Counted from the stretch's first letter, positions 10,735 through 22,063 are shown. The stretch: 64,000 nucleotides of DNA from Arthrobacter sp. ok362 (GCF_900102785.1 NZ_FNGC01000003.1:1-64000); one strand, 5' to 3'. Notes: a model not told the origin generated them from the letters alone. Made by a program: numbers and translations.

Positions 10735-12561
10735 ATGACTGACTTCATCACCCTCGATCCGCCGGCGTCACCCGTGCCTGGCAAAGGCGAAACCGTCCTG
10801 GAGGTCCGGGACCTCAGCGTGGATTTCGGCGTTGACAAAAAATGGGTCCCGGCCGCGATCGGCCTGAACTACGAGGTCCGGGCCGGCGAAGTCCTCGCCA
10901 TCGTGGGGGAGTCCGGGTCCGGAAAGAGCGCCAGTTCAATGGCGCTGCTGGGCCTGCTACCAAGTAACAGCCGCGTGAGTGGAAGTGTCAAGCTCGCCGG
11001 CCGTGAGTTGCTGGGGAGCAATGAGGCCAATATCCGTGCAGTGCGCGGCAAGGACGTCGCGGTGATCTTCCAGGAGCCGATGACGGCCTTGAACCCGGTC
11101 TACACTGTGGGGGCGCAAATCGTGGAAACTGTGCGTCTGCACAATGAGGTATCCCCGGAAGAAGCCCGACTCCGGGCCTTGCGCATGCTGGACCTTGTCG
11201 AACTGCCCGATCCGGAGAAGGCCTTCCGGTCTTACCCGCACCAGCTTTCGGGCGGCCAGCGTCAGCGCGCCATGATCGCGCAGTCGCTATCCTGCGACCC
11301 GAAGCTGCTCATTGCCGATGAGCCGACCACGGCCCTCGACGTGACCGTCCAGGCCGAAATCCTTGACCTCATGCGCAACCTGCGGAACAAACTGGACAGT
11401 GCCATTGTCCTCATCACCCACGACATGGGAGTGGTGGCCGACCTCGCCGACCGGATCGCCGTCATGCGCAAGGGCCTCATCGTGGAGACCGGGACGGCCG
11501 CGCAGATCTTCCACAACCCGCAGCACGAATACACCCAGGCGCTGCTGGCCGCGGTCCCTCACCTGGGCCAGGGTGGCGCGGATTCGGCGGGGGACGTGGA
11601 CGTCACCGCCGCTCTCGCCGCCGCGACACACGTCGAGATCCTCTCCATTCCGGAAGGCGAGCTGATCCGGCGGGAGCGCGAAAATGCCGCCGCCCTGGCC
11701 GCGGCCGAGGCGGCCAAGCCGAAGGGCGAGCCGGTCCTGGAGCTCAGCAATGTCGCCATCGAGTACCCGAAGCAGGGCCGGGTCCCGGCCTTCCGTGCCG
11801 TGGAAGGGGCCAACCTGGTCATCTATCCCGGACAGGTGGTCGGCCTCGTCGGCGAGTCGGGTTCCGGCAAGACCACCATCGGCCGGGCAGCCGTCGGCCT
11901 CCTGCCGGTAGCGGCGGGCATCATGCGGGTCGTGGGGCAGGACATTTCCGCCGCCAAGAGGAACGGCCGCCAGCTGCACGAGATGCGCCGGCATGTCGGC
12001 ATGGTGTTCCAGGACCCGTCCTCGTCCCTGAACCCCCGGCTGCCCATCGGCGAAAGCATCGGCGAGCCGATGTTTCTCTCAGGTGTCGCGAAGGGCGCCG
12101 AGCTGCAGCATCGGATCGAGGCGCTCCTGGACCAGGTCGAGCTGCCGCGGGACTACCGCAACCGCTACCCGCACGAACTCTCCGGCGGGCAGAAGCAGCG
12201 CGTGGGGATCGCGCGTGCCCTCTCGCTCAAGCCGAAGCTGATGGTCGCCGACGAGCCCACGTCCGCCCTTGACGTTTCCGTCCAGGCCAAGGTGCTCGAT
12301 CTCTTCCAGAACCTGCAGAAGGAACTGGGGTTCGCCTGCCTCTTCGTCACCCATGACCTCGCGGTGGTGGACGTGCTCGCCGACCGGATCTGCGTCATGC
12401 AGCGCGGCAGGATCGTGGAGCAGGGGACCCGGGACCAGATCCTCCGCAACCCCCAGGAGCCCTACACCCAGCGGCTCCTGGCGGCGGTTCCGCTGCCGGA
12501 TCCGGACAAGCAACGCGAGCGTCGCGAACTGCGCGCGCAGCTGCTGGCCGGGGCCAGCTGA
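10735..12561 (+). CDS. Fused double ABC ATPase, DppD-DppF type (cluster 1)
   Basis: A 608-aa cytoplasmic ATPase carrying both nucleotide-binding domains of an oligopeptide importer in one chain. The first half has Walker A GESGSGKSAS, signature LSGGQRQRAMIAQ and Walker B LLIADEPTTALD. The second has GESGSGKTTIG, LSGGQKQRVGIAR and [12 protein letters not shown]. Both halves carry the C-terminal oligopeptide_HPY-like extension (NPQHEYTQALLAAVP and NPQEPYTQRLLAAVP). It serves the permeases at 7304-10005, from which it is separated by an antisense gene. Confidence 0.94.
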   Translation: MTDFITLDPPASPVPGKGETVLEVRDLSVDFGVDKKWVPAAIGLNYEVRAGEVLAIVGESGSGKSASSMALLGLLPSNSRVSGSVKLAGRELLGSNEANIRAVRGKDVAVIFQEPMTALNPVYTVGAQIVETVRLHNEVSPEEARLRALRMLDLVELPDPEKAFRSYPHQLSGGQRQRAMIAQSLSCDPKLLIADEPTTALDVTVQAEILDLMRNLRNKLDSAIVLITHDMGVVADLADRIAVMRKGLIVETGTAAQIFHNPQHEYTQALLAAVPHLGQGGADSAGDVDVTAALAAATHVEILSIPEGELIRRERENAAALAAAEAAKPKGEPVLELSNVAIEYPKQGRVPAFRAVEGANLVIYPGQVVGLVGESGSGKTTIGRAAVGLLPVAAGIMRVVGQDISAAKRNGRQLHEMRRHVGMVFQDPSSSLNPRLPIGESIGEPMFLSGVAKGAELQHRIEALLDQVELPRDYRNRYPHELSGGQKQRVGIARALSLKPKLMVADEPTSALDVSVQAKVLDLFQNLQKELGFACLFVTHDLAVVDVLADRICVMQRGRIVEQGTRDQILRNPQEPYTQRLLAAVPLPDPDKQRERRELRAQLLAGAS

Positions 12562-12862
12562 GCTCTGCCCGGAGGGTTAGAACAGGGCGAAGAGCCGCCG
12601 GATTCCAGTTAGCCGCGGGTAACTCGGGTCACAGGGCGGGCGAATAATACCAGCCGGTAGCGTGTGACTTGAAATACATCGCGCTTGACGTTAATCGTCA
12701 TGAGATTGTCGGATCACGGTTTGGCAACGGAGTTCCAACATTTGGACAGTTAAGGGCTAGGCTACTTCCATATGAAGCACGTCACAGGGGATACCCCTGT
12801 GCCTGCTTACGGGGAAGCATAAGTTTTTCCCTCACGAACTCCCACAACTCATAGGAGGCGGA
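12562..12862. other. Leader region of ABC cluster 2
   Basis: No gene is supported. An open frame at 12669-12854 has no ribosome-binding site and a composition unlike a protein. A TGACG-TTAAT-CGTCA palindrome (12686-12700) could be an operator. GGAGG precedes the lipoprotein ATG. Confidence 0.5.
12686..12700. promoter_or_regulatory. Palindrome upstream of cluster 2 binding protein
   Basis: TGACG (12686-12690) and CGTCA (12696-12700) form a perfect inverted repeat with a TTAAT centre, about 160 bp before the lipoprotein start. It is a candidate regulator site; no regulator gene is adjacent. Confidence 0.3.
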
Positions 12863-14503
12863 ATGCGTTTTTCGCGCACTTCCAAAGCACTGGGCATGGT
12901 GGCTATCGCCGCCCTCGCCCTGACCGGATGCGGTGCCAGCGGCGCTGCAAACGGTAGCGGCAGTACCGGCGGAGACACCAGCAAAGTGATCCTCGCCGAT
13001 GGCTCCGAACCCCAGCGTCCCCTCATGCCGGCCGACACCAACGAAGTTGGCGGCGGCAAGGTCATCGACATGATCTTCGCGGGCCTCGTCAGCTACGACC
13101 CCAGCGGCAAGGCAGTCAACGAACTCGCCGAGTCCATCGAGGGCAAGGACGGCCAGCACTTCACCATCAAGGTCAAGAAGGACCAGAAGTTTACGAACGG
13201 CGAGGCCATCACGGCCAAGACCTTCGTCGATTCCTGGAACTTCGGCGCCGCAGCCAAGAACGCCCAGCTCAGCGGTGGCTTCTTCGAGAGCATCAAGGGC
13301 TACGACGAAGCCAGCAAAGAAGGCTCCACCGTCGAGACCATGTCCGGCCTGAAGGTGGTTGACGATCACACGTTCACCGTTGAACTGAAGCAGCCGGAAT
13401 CTGACTGGCCGCTTCGCCTCGGCTACACCGCGTTTGTTCCGGTTCCCTCCGGCGCGCTGAAGGACCCGAAGGGCTTCGGCGAGAAGCCGGTCGGCAACGG
13501 CCCGTACAAGCTTGCAGACGGCGGCTGGCAGCACAACGTGCAGATCCAGCTCGTTCCGAACCCGGACTACAGTGGCCCGCGCAAGGCCAAGAACGCCGGC
13601 GTTACCTTCAAGATCTACCAGAACGACGACTCTGCCTACCAGGACCTGATGTCCAACAACCTGGACATCCTGCAGACCATCCCGACCAGCGCTCTGAAGA
13701 ACTTCAAGTCTGACCTCGGCGACCGCACCATCAACAAGCCGTACGCAGGCAACCAGACCATCGCCATCCCGGAATACCTGCCGGAATGGAGCGGCGAGGC
13801 CGGCAAGCTCCGTCGCCAGGCGATCTCCATGGCGATCAACCGCGACGAGATCACCAAGGTGATCTTCAACGGCGCACGCCAGCCTGCTAAGGACTTCACG
13901 GCCCCCGTGCTTGACGGCTACAGCGACTCCATCCCCGGTGCCGACAACCTGAAGTTCGACGCCACTAAGGCCAAGGAAGCCTGGGCCAAGGCCGACGCGA
14001 TCAAGAAGTGGGACTCCAACGAGACCTTCACCATTGCCTACAACGCCGACAAGGGCGGACACAAGGCCTGGGTTGAGGCAGTGGTCAACCAGCTCAAGAA
14101 CACGCTCGGCATCAAGGTTGAAGGCAAGCCGTACGCCACCTTCAAGGAAGCCCGCAACGACGCCACCGCCAAGACCCTCACCGGCTCCATCCGTGCCGGC
14201 TGGCAGGCAGACTACCCGTCGCTGTACAACTTCCTCGGCCCGATCTACAAGACCGGTGCCGGTTCGAACGACGCTGGCTACGCCAACCCGACGTTCGACA
14301 AGGCCGTCTCCGACGGCTTGAACGCCTCGTCGGTCAGCGACGGCAACAAGGCCATGAACAAGGCCCAGGAGATCCTCCTCCAGGACCTGCCGGCCATCCC
14401 CCTGTGGTACCAGGTTGCCCAGGGCGGCTGGAGCGACAAGGTCAGCAACGTTGACTACGGCTGGGACGGCGTCCCGCTGTACTACAACGTAACCGGTAAG
14501 TAA
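12863..14503 (+). CDS. ABC importer substrate-binding lipoprotein, peptide family 5 (cluster 2)
   Basis: A 546-aa OppA/DppA-type binding protein. The signal peptide ends LTGC with Cys at residue 23. The mature part has the SBP_bac_5 pattern (VKKDQKFTNGEAITAKTF, NGPYKLADGGW, LLQDLPAIPLWY). The start ATG follows an AGGAGGCGGA leader almost identical to that of the cluster 1 lipoprotein, and the first residues (MRFSRTSKALG versus MRLGRISKAVG) also match, which suggests an old duplication. It heads cluster 2 and is followed by a strong hairpin. Confidence 0.93.
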   Translation: MRFSRTSKALGMVAIAALALTGCGASGAANGSGSTGGDTSKVILADGSEPQRPLMPADTNEVGGGKVIDMIFAGLVSYDPSGKAVNELAESIEGKDGQHFTIKVKKDQKFTNGEAITAKTFVDSWNFGAAAKNAQLSGGFFESIKGYDEASKEGSTVETMSGLKVVDDHTFTVELKQPESDWPLRLGYTAFVPVPSGALKDPKGFGEKPVGNGPYKLADGGWQHNVQIQLVPNPDYSGPRKAKNAGVTFKIYQNDDSAYQDLMSNNLDILQTIPTSALKNFKSDLGDRTINKPYAGNQTIAIPEYLPEWSGEAGKLRRQAISMAINRDEITKVIFNGARQPAKDFTAPVLDGYSDSIPGADNLKFDATKAKEAWAKADAIKKWDSNETFTIAYNADKGGHKAWVEAVVNQLKNTLGIKVEGKPYATFKEARNDATAKTLTGSIRAGWQADYPSLYNFLGPIYKTGAGSNDAGYANPTFDKAVSDGLNASSVSDGNKAMNKAQEILLQDLPAIPLWYQVAQGGWSDKVSNVDYGWDGVPLYYNVTGK

Positions 14504-14510
14504 CAACAAA

Positions 14511-14551
14511 ACGACGGCGGGGGCCGCCCTTACTGGGGCCTCCGCCGTCGT
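14511..14551 (+). terminator. Hairpin after the cluster 2 binding protein
   Basis: Arms 14511-14525 and 14537-14551 match at 14 of 15 positions; a loosely T-rich stretch follows (to about 14580). It probably causes partial termination between the binding protein and the permeases. Confidence 0.7.
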
Positions 14552-14668
14552 CGTGTTTCTCCTCCCTTTTATTTTTCTTGAAGCCCGGGTCTTCGGGCGA
14601 ACTTTTCGCAGCCCTGCCGCCGTGAGTGAACCGGCGCCGGCCTGCATCCATACTGAAAAGGTTCTTTG

Positions 14669-14728
14669 ATGAACAACTCCGCCGCATCCCTGGACAGGAT
14701 GCCTGCCAACGAGGGTGTGACTCGCTGA
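14669..14728 (+). CDS. Possible 19-aa leader peptide, translationally coupled to the permease
   Basis: A short frame (MNNSAASLDRMPANEGVTR) begins at an ATG with AAAAGG 7 nt upstream, which is better than any signal directly before the permease. Its TGA overlaps the permease ATG as TGATG (14726-14730), a classic coupling arrangement. No homology is recognised. It may be only a coupling device or chance. Confidence 0.35.
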   Translation: MNNSAASLDRMPANEGVTR

Positions 14729-15657
14729 TGTCGACCTACATCCTCAAGCGTTTCCTGCAACTGATTCCCGTCTTCCTGGGCGCAACACTGCTGGTCTACT
14801 ACCTGGTCTTCAGCCTCCCCGGCGACCCCATCGCGGCACTGTTCGGCGACAAGCCGGTCAACGCGGCCGTTGCCGCCAACCTGCGGGCGCAGTACCACTT
14901 GGACCAGCCGTTCTGGATCCAATACCTGCTCTACCTCAAGAGCATCTTCACGCTGGACCTCGGCCAGGACTTCTCCGGGCGACCCATCGCGACCGTGCTC
15001 GGCGAGGTCTTCCCCGTCACGGCCCGGCTGGCCATCATGGCGCTGATCTTCGAGGCATTTTTCGGCATCATCTTCGGCCTCATCGCAGGCCTGCGCAAGG
15101 GCAAGTTCTTTGACGCCACGGTCCTGATTTTTTCCTTGGTCGTGATCGGCATCCCGATCTTCGTCCTCGGCTTCCTGCTGCAGTTCACCATCGGTGTCCA
15201 GCTGGGCTGGGCCAAACCGACCGTCAGTTCAGCCGCGACCGTCCCGGACCTCATCCTGCCGGCGATCGTGCTGGGACTGGGATCCTTCGCCTATGTCCTT
15301 CGCCTGACCCGCACGTCCGTCATTGAAAACATGAACGCCGACTACGTGCGCACCGCCACCGCCAAGGGCCTCTCCCGGTTCCAGGTGGTCCGCGTCCACA
15401 TCCTGCGCAACTCCCTGATTCCCGTCATCACCTTCCTCGGCGCCGACCTCGGCGCCCTGATGGGCGGGGCAATCGTCACGGAAGGAATCTTCAACGTTCC
15501 GGGCGTAGGCAACCGGCTCTACCGGGCCGTGCTCTCCGGTGAAGGGCCCACTGTGGTCTCGATCGTCACCGTCCTGGTGCTGATCTACTGCCTGTCCAAC
15601 CTGCTCGTTGACCTGCTTTACGGCTGGCTTGACCCGAGGATCCGTTATGACTCCTGA
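14728..15657 (+). CDS. ABC permease, DppB/OppB type (cluster 2)
   Basis: A 309-aa inner-membrane subunit of normal family length, without the insertion seen in its cluster 1 counterpart. It starts STYILKRFLQLIPVFLGATLLVYYLVFSLPGDP (typical BPD_transp_1_N) and has the EAA loop DYVRTATAKGLSRFQVVRVH. The frame is open from 14626, but ATG 14728 matches the family N-terminus and overlaps the stop of a small upstream frame. The next permease starts before this one ends. Confidence 0.92.
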   Translation: MSTYILKRFLQLIPVFLGATLLVYYLVFSLPGDPIAALFGDKPVNAAVAANLRAQYHLDQPFWIQYLLYLKSIFTLDLGQDFSGRPIATVLGEVFPVTARLAIMALIFEAFFGIIFGLIAGLRKGKFFDATVLIFSLVVIGIPIFVLGFLLQFTIGVQLGWAKPTVSSAATVPDLILPAIVLGLGSFAYVLRLTRTSVIENMNADYVRTATAKGLSRFQVVRVHILRNSLIPVITFLGADLGALMGGAIVTEGIFNVPGVGNRLYRAVLSGEGPTVVSIVTVLVLIYCLSNLLVDLLYGWLDPRIRYDS

Positions 15658-16642
15658 TAACACCACCACCGCGCGTCACGCCGTTGCCGCCCGTCCGGGC
15701 CGCCGGACCGAGCACTTCGTGGCCGATGTCTCCGAGACCCCGCTCCAAGTGACGGACCGGGTCAAGGACGAAGCCGCACCGCTGAGCCTTTGGGGTGAGG
15801 CCTGGAAGAACCTGCGCAAGCAGCCGCTCTTCATCATCTCCGCGTTCCTGATCCTGGTGGTCGTGGCGGTCTCGCTCTTCCCGGGGCTCTTCTCGCCGAT
15901 CGACCCGACGTCCGAGTCATGCCAGCTGGCCAACTCCGACGCCGGCCCCGCCGCGGGCCATCCCCTGGGCTTCACCCAGCTGGGCTGCGACGTCTACGCC
16001 CGCGTCATCTTCGGCACCCGCTCCTCGGTGACGGTCGGCCTCTTGACCACCATTGGAGTGCTGCTGATTGGTGGCATCATGGGTGCCGTTGCCGGCTACT
16101 ATGGCGGCTGGATCGATTCCGTCCTGGCCCGCATCAACGACATCTTCTTCGCCCTGCCCCTGATCCTGGGCGCGATCGTGCTCATGCAGCTGCCGATGTT
16201 CCGTGCCAACAAGACGGTCGGGACGCTGGTGCTCATCCTGGTGATCTTCGGCTGGCCCCAAATCGCGCGCATCACTCGTGGCGCCGTCATCGAGGTCCGC
16301 AACGCCGACTTCGTCACGGCCGCCCGGTCCCTCGGCGTCTCGAAGTTTGGTGCCCTTATGCGCCACGTCCTGCCGAACTCGCTGGCTCCGATCATCGTCG
16401 TGGCCACCATCTCCCTGGGCACGTTCATCGTGGCCGAATCCACATTGTCATTCCTCGGCATCGGGCTGCCTTCCAGCGTCATGTCCTGGGGCAACGACAT
16501 CGACGCCGCGAAGGCCTCGCTCCGGTCCAATCCGATGCCGCTGATCTACCCGGCAATCGCGCTGTCCATCACCGTCCTGAGCTTCATCATGTTGGGCGAT
16601 GCCCTGCGCGATGCGCTCGATCCCAAAGCCCGCAAGCGATGA
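15647..16642 (+). CDS. ABC permease, DppC/OppC type (cluster 2)
   Basis: A 331-aa inner-membrane subunit. An N-terminal cytoplasmic tail of about 50 residues is followed by the OppC_N helix (PLFIISAFLILVVVAVSLFPG), the loop HPLGFTQLGCDVYARVIFG and the EAA loop (DFVTAARSLGVSKFGALMRH). ATG 15647 lies within the end of the upstream permease, preceded by GAGGA at 15636-15640, so the two are translationally coupled. Its own stop overlaps an ATG at 16639 leading to the ATPase. Confidence 0.92.
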   Translation: MTPDNTTTARHAVAARPGRRTEHFVADVSETPLQVTDRVKDEAAPLSLWGEAWKNLRKQPLFIISAFLILVVVAVSLFPGLFSPIDPTSESCQLANSDAGPAAGHPLGFTQLGCDVYARVIFGTRSSVTVGLLTTIGVLLIGGIMGAVAGYYGGWIDSVLARINDIFFALPLILGAIVLMQLPMFRANKTVGTLVLILVIFGWPQIARITRGAVIEVRNADFVTAARSLGVSKFGALMRHVLPNSLAPIIVVATISLGTFIVAESTLSFLGIGLPSSVMSWGNDIDAAKASLRSNPMPLIYPAIALSITVLSFIMLGDALRDALDPKARKR

Positions 16643-16653
16643 AAGGGGACACC

Positions 16654-18375
16654 ATGAGCGCCTCTGTTGAAATCCGGGAAGCTGAAGACGCCACTGAGCG
16701 GCCGCTGCTTGAAATCAAGGACCTGGCCATCGGGTTCACCACCAGCAACGGCGAGGTCAATGCCGTCCGCAACGCCCACCTCACCATCATGCCGGGCGAA
16801 ACCGTCGCGATTGTGGGCGAGTCGGGTTCCGGCAAGTCCACCACCGCGCTGGCCGCCATCGGCCTGCTCCCGGGCAACGGGCGCGTCTCCGCAGGCCAGA
16901 TCCTGTTCGATGGCGACGACATCTCCAACGCCAGTGAAAAGCGGATGATCGAACTCCGCGGCAACAGCATCGGCATGGTCCCGCAGGACCCGATGTCCAA
17001 CCTCAACCCGGTGTGGAAGATCGGCGACCAGGTCCGCGAGACATTGAAGGCCAACGGCCTGCCCAGCGGCCCCGACGACGTCGCAAAGGTTCTGTCCCAG
17101 GCCGGGCTGCCGGACGCCGCGAGCCGCGCCAAGCAGTACCCGCACGAGTTCTCCGGCGGCATGCGCCAGCGCGCGCTGATCGCAATCGGGCTCTCCTGCC
17201 AGCCGCGCCTGCTTATCGCGGACGAGCCGACGTCGGCGCTCGACGTCACCGTGCAGCGCCAGATCCTCGATCACCTGGACAAGATGACCACGGAACTGGG
17301 TACCGCGGTGCTTCTGATTACGCACGACCTCGGCCTCGCCGCCGAGCGCGCCGACCAGGTGGTAGTCATGTACCGCGGCCAGGTCGTCGAATCCGGCCCC
17401 TCGCTGGAGCTGCTGCAGAACCCGCAGCACCCGTACACCCAGCGGCTGGTCGCCTCGGCGCCGTCCCTGGCGTCCCGGCGCATCCAGGCCGCCAAGGAAC
17501 TGGGCGTGGAGACCGACGACATGCTCGCCCCGAGCGAGACCGGGGTGGTTGAACCCTCCAAGACTGACGAGGTCCTGCAGATCCAGAACCTGCGGAAGGT
17601 CTTCAAGCTCCGCTCGGGCCTGGGCAAGTCCACGGACTTCACCGCCGTCGACGACGTCTCCTTCAGCGTCAAGCGGGGAACTACGACGGCGATCGTGGGG
17701 GAGTCGGGATCCGGCAAGTCCACGGTGGCCCAGATGGTCCTGAACCTTCTGGCGCCGACCTCCGGCAAGATCATCTTCGACGGCGTGGACACCTCCACGC
17801 TGAACAGCAAGGATCTCTTCGCCTTCCGGCGCCGGGTGCAGCCGATCTTCCAGGATCCGTACGGTTCGCTGGACCCGATGTACAACATCTTCAGGACCAT
17901 CGAGGAGCCGCTGCGGACCCACAAGATCGGGGACAAGGCGAGCCGCGAGAAGAAGGTCCGGGAACTGCTGGACCAAGTGGCGCTGCCGCAGTCCACCATG
18001 CAGCGGTACCCCAATGAGCTCTCCGGCGGCCAGCGCCAGCGTGTCGCGATCGCCCGCGCCCTGGCCCTGGACCCCGAAGTGATCATCTGCGACGAGGCAG
18101 TCTCGGCACTGGATGTGCTGGTGCAGGCGCAGGTGCTGAACCTGCTCGCCGAACTGCAGTCCCGGCTCGGCCTGACCTACCTGTTCATCACCCACGACCT
18201 CGCGGTGGTCCGGCAGATCGCGGACCACGTGTGTGTCATGGAGAGGGGCAAACTGGTGGAGACGGGCTCAACGGATGAAGTCTTCGAGTCGCCGCAGCAG
18301 GACTACACCCGCGCGCTGCTCAACGCCATCCCCGGCGCCGGCCTCATGCTGCCGCCGGAAGTGGAAGTGGCCTGA
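16654..18375 (+). CDS. Fused double ABC ATPase, DppD-DppF type (cluster 2)
   Basis: A 573-aa double ATPase. First domain: GESGSGKSTT, FSGGMRQRALIA (a GG-M variant of the signature) and [12 protein letters not shown]. Second domain: GESGSGKSTVAQ, LSGGQRQRVAIAR and VIICDEAVSALD, in which the usual EPTS is EAVS. The start could be ATG 16639, overlapping the upstream stop, or ATG 16654, which has AAAGGGG 5 nt before it; I prefer the latter. It completes ABC cluster 2 and ends before a strong terminator. Confidence 0.93.
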   Translation: MSASVEIREAEDATERPLLEIKDLAIGFTTSNGEVNAVRNAHLTIMPGETVAIVGESGSGKSTTALAAIGLLPGNGRVSAGQILFDGDDISNASEKRMIELRGNSIGMVPQDPMSNLNPVWKIGDQVRETLKANGLPSGPDDVAKVLSQAGLPDAASRAKQYPHEFSGGMRQRALIAIGLSCQPRLLIADEPTSALDVTVQRQILDHLDKMTTELGTAVLLITHDLGLAAERADQVVVMYRGQVVESGPSLELLQNPQHPYTQRLVASAPSLASRRIQAAKELGVETDDMLAPSETGVVEPSKTDEVLQIQNLRKVFKLRSGLGKSTDFTAVDDVSFSVKRGTTTAIVGESGSGKSTVAQMVLNLLAPTSGKIIFDGVDTSTLNSKDLFAFRRRVQPIFQDPYGSLDPMYNIFRTIEEPLRTHKIGDKASREKKVRELLDQVALPQSTMQRYPNELSGGQRQRVAIARALALDPEVIICDEAVSALDVLVQAQVLNLLAELQSRLGLTYLFITHDLAVVRQIADHVCVMERGKLVETGSTDEVFESPQQDYTRALLNAIPGAGLMLPPEVEVA

Positions 18376-18422
18376 GCGGCCGCTTTCCCTAGGGCTTGAA
18401 CAAGTCCGCCGTTAGCAGCACA

Positions 18423-18466
18423 GGAGCCGGTGTCCGCCCGTTGGGGCGGACACCGGCTCCTTTGCT
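18423..18466 (+). terminator. Strong terminator after ABC cluster 2
   Basis: A perfect 17-bp stem (18423-18439 with 18444-18460), GTTG loop, followed by TTTGCTTCGCTTTGC. It lies between convergent genes (ATPase and SGNH lipoprotein) and could serve both directions. Confidence 0.85.
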
Positions 18467-18494
18467 TCGCTTTGCTTTGCTTTGCTTCGTTTGG
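18461..18494 (+). repeat. TTTGC-type 5-bp tandem repeat
   Basis: Seven adjacent variants of a CTTTG/CTTCG pentamer directly abut the terminator stem. This looks like slippage of the T-rich terminator tail. Confidence 0.55.
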
Positions 18495-18514
18495 TGTGCG
18501 GGGCCTGTCCGGCG

Positions 18515-19447
18515 CTAGCGGGACAAACCGGCGAGCATGCCAGGGTCAGCGTAGTCAAGCCCCAATGACTCCAGCCGCTGGCCGAAAACGGCGCCCAGGG
18601 CAGCGTGGCCCTGCCGGTTCAGGTGAACCCCGTCCGCCATTGAACCCGTGAGGTTGTACTTGGTGAGCCAGTCGCCCGCGCTGACGAACGTCAGCCCGTG
18701 CCGGTCCGCCACGTTGCCCAGAAGCGCGTCTACTTCGGACCGGCGTCCACCGCCGTAGTGGGCACCGCGCGCGAGCGTTCCGACCATGATCACCCGGGCC
18801 GCGGGATAGCGCTGCTGGATGCTGGCGATCAGCCGCTCGGCGTTGGCGACAATCTGCTCGTTCGAGGCCCCGCGTGCGGCGTCGTTCCCGCCGCCTTCGA
18901 TCACCACGAGGGGAGGGGTGCCGTAGGGGAGTTTCCAGTCGCCGCGCTGGAGCGCATCGATGTAGTTGCCGGTTTGGCCGTTTGAGGCCACGTAGCCGGT
19001 GCCGCCCCGGCCGCAGAAGAAGACTTTGTACCCGGCCGCGGCCAGACCCTGCCGGGGCCAGCCGTAGGACGGTTCCGACTGTGAGTCGCCAATGAGCACG
19101 GCGACATTGCTGGTGTCCTTGACGATGATCTCGTTGCGGCCGTTGGCGGGATTGCGGTAGATCGAGCCGCCCGGCAGATCGGCGGGGTCGATGGTGGACC
19201 CGATGCGCGTCTTCGTCGCGGACCCCGCCGCGACCGGCACGCCGGCGCCGTTGGCCGCTCCGGCCTGGCTGGCGGCCAGCGGCGCCCCCGCAGAGCCCGC
19301 GTCAGAGTATCCGCCGTCGGAAGAGCCCACATTGGAAGAGCCTGCGTTGTCCGCAGGTGAAAAAGAGGCCGTCCCGCAGCCGCCAAGAACTACGCCTACG
19401 GCGATCATCGTTGCGACAAAGCTGGACAGAGCCGAGGCGTTTCGCAT
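18515..19447 (-). CDS. SGNH/GDSL-type hydrolase lipoprotein
   Basis: A 310-aa secreted esterase-like protein. Signal peptide with LGGC (Cys 24), then about 70 residues of low-complexity Ser/Gly/Ala linker. The hydrolase domain has GDSQS at 120-124 (Ser122 nucleophile), GGGND (Asn188) and the C-terminal DGVHLN (Asp272, His275), so the full catalytic set is present. Family members deacylate sugars, lipids or cell-wall glycans; the substrate here is unknown. GGAGAC lies 6 nt before the ATG. It is divergent from typA. Confidence 0.88.
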   Translation of the reverse strand: MRNASALSSFVATMIAVGVVLGGCGTASFSPADNAGSSNVGSSDGGYSDAGSAGAPLAASQAGAANGAGVPVAAGSATKTRIGSTIDPADLPGGSIYRNPANGRNEIIVKDTSNVAVLIGDSQSEPSYGWPRQGLAAAGYKVFFCGRGGTGYVASNGQTGNYIDALQRGDWKLPYGTPPLVVIEGGGNDAARGASNEQIVANAERLIASIQQRYPAARVIMVGTLARGAHYGGGRRSEVDALLGNVADRHGLTFVSAGDWLTKYNLTGSMADGVHLNRQGHAALGAVFGQRLESLGLDYADPGMLAGLSR

Positions 19448-19729
19448 GAATGTCTCCGGGCTTGCTTGCTGCTATCAGAGCAATGATGGTGCATCGGCGC
19501 CGGAAAATCCAGTGATTTTACTCACAGGTAACAAACCACTTCCGTGCGCCCGTCCTGCTCCGGCGACGGTGCGCGGCCAGCAGCGGGTTCGCATTTTTAG
19601 GCCAATAAATGACCTAGCGTTTAGAATGGTAGAAGGTGCCCTGTGTCAAAGGGACTCATCCGTCGTGCGTTCCGGTTGGAAATGTCGCGATACCACAGCT
19701 GACTTCACCACTGAATCGAGCAATAACGC

Positions 19730-21658
<1,929 letters not shown>

Positions 21659-21685
21659 TCCCGGTCTCCGGGCTTCGGCTGCAAC

Positions 21686-22063
21686 GTGACTAAGAGAGCT
21701 GCCGGTACGGCAGGCGGCATTGCCGCCGCTGTGCCGGCAGCTCTTTTTGTTGCCGTGGCCGGCACGGCCCTGCACCGGCATGATCTGGTCCTGGACGGCG
21801 TGGACATCCCGTGGGGCGCCGTCGCGGCTCTCGTGCTGCTGGGCTCGGTCCAGCTGTGGCTCGGGGCGGCGTTCCGTTCGGTCGTCCCGACGGCGGTATG
21901 CGGAGTCCTCTGTTACGCGCTTACCGGCTGGTGGTCCACCTTGGAAACAGGCAAGCGCCTGGTCATCGGCGACACCTCGGGCAATATCTGGGTCTTCGGC
22001 ATCGCAGGCATCACCCTGGCCATGCTCGCGTGGTGCCGGCGCTACCGGCTGCCCCCCGGCTAA
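21686..22063 (+). CDS. Small membrane protein, function unknown
   Basis: A 125-aa hydrophobic protein with about four membrane segments (near residues 8-28, 42-62, 65-85 and 98-117) and a basic C-terminus. It starts at GTG 21686, 27 bp after typA and probably cotranscribed with it. I recognise no family. Strand, spacing and composition make it a believable gene. Confidence 0.65.
   Translation: MTKRAAGTAGGIAAAVPAALFVAVAGTALHRHDLVLDGVDIPWGAVAALVLLGSVQLWLGAAFRSVVPTAVCGVLCYALTGWWSTLETGKRLVIGDTSGNIWVFGIAGITLAMLAWCRRYRLPPG

Noticed and set aside
12669..12854. 61-codon frame before the cluster 2 lipoprotein
   Set aside because: No start signal. It covers the promoter and leader region of the operon.
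12782..14647. Antisense open frame of 621 codons over the cluster 2 lipoprotein gene
   Set aside because: Composition and position match a codon-bias shadow of a well-supported gene.
15919..16653. Upstream extension of the cluster 2 ATPase frame
   Set aside because: The extension reads through the DppC gene in another frame and looks nothing like an ABC protein. ATG 16654 has a ribosome-binding site.
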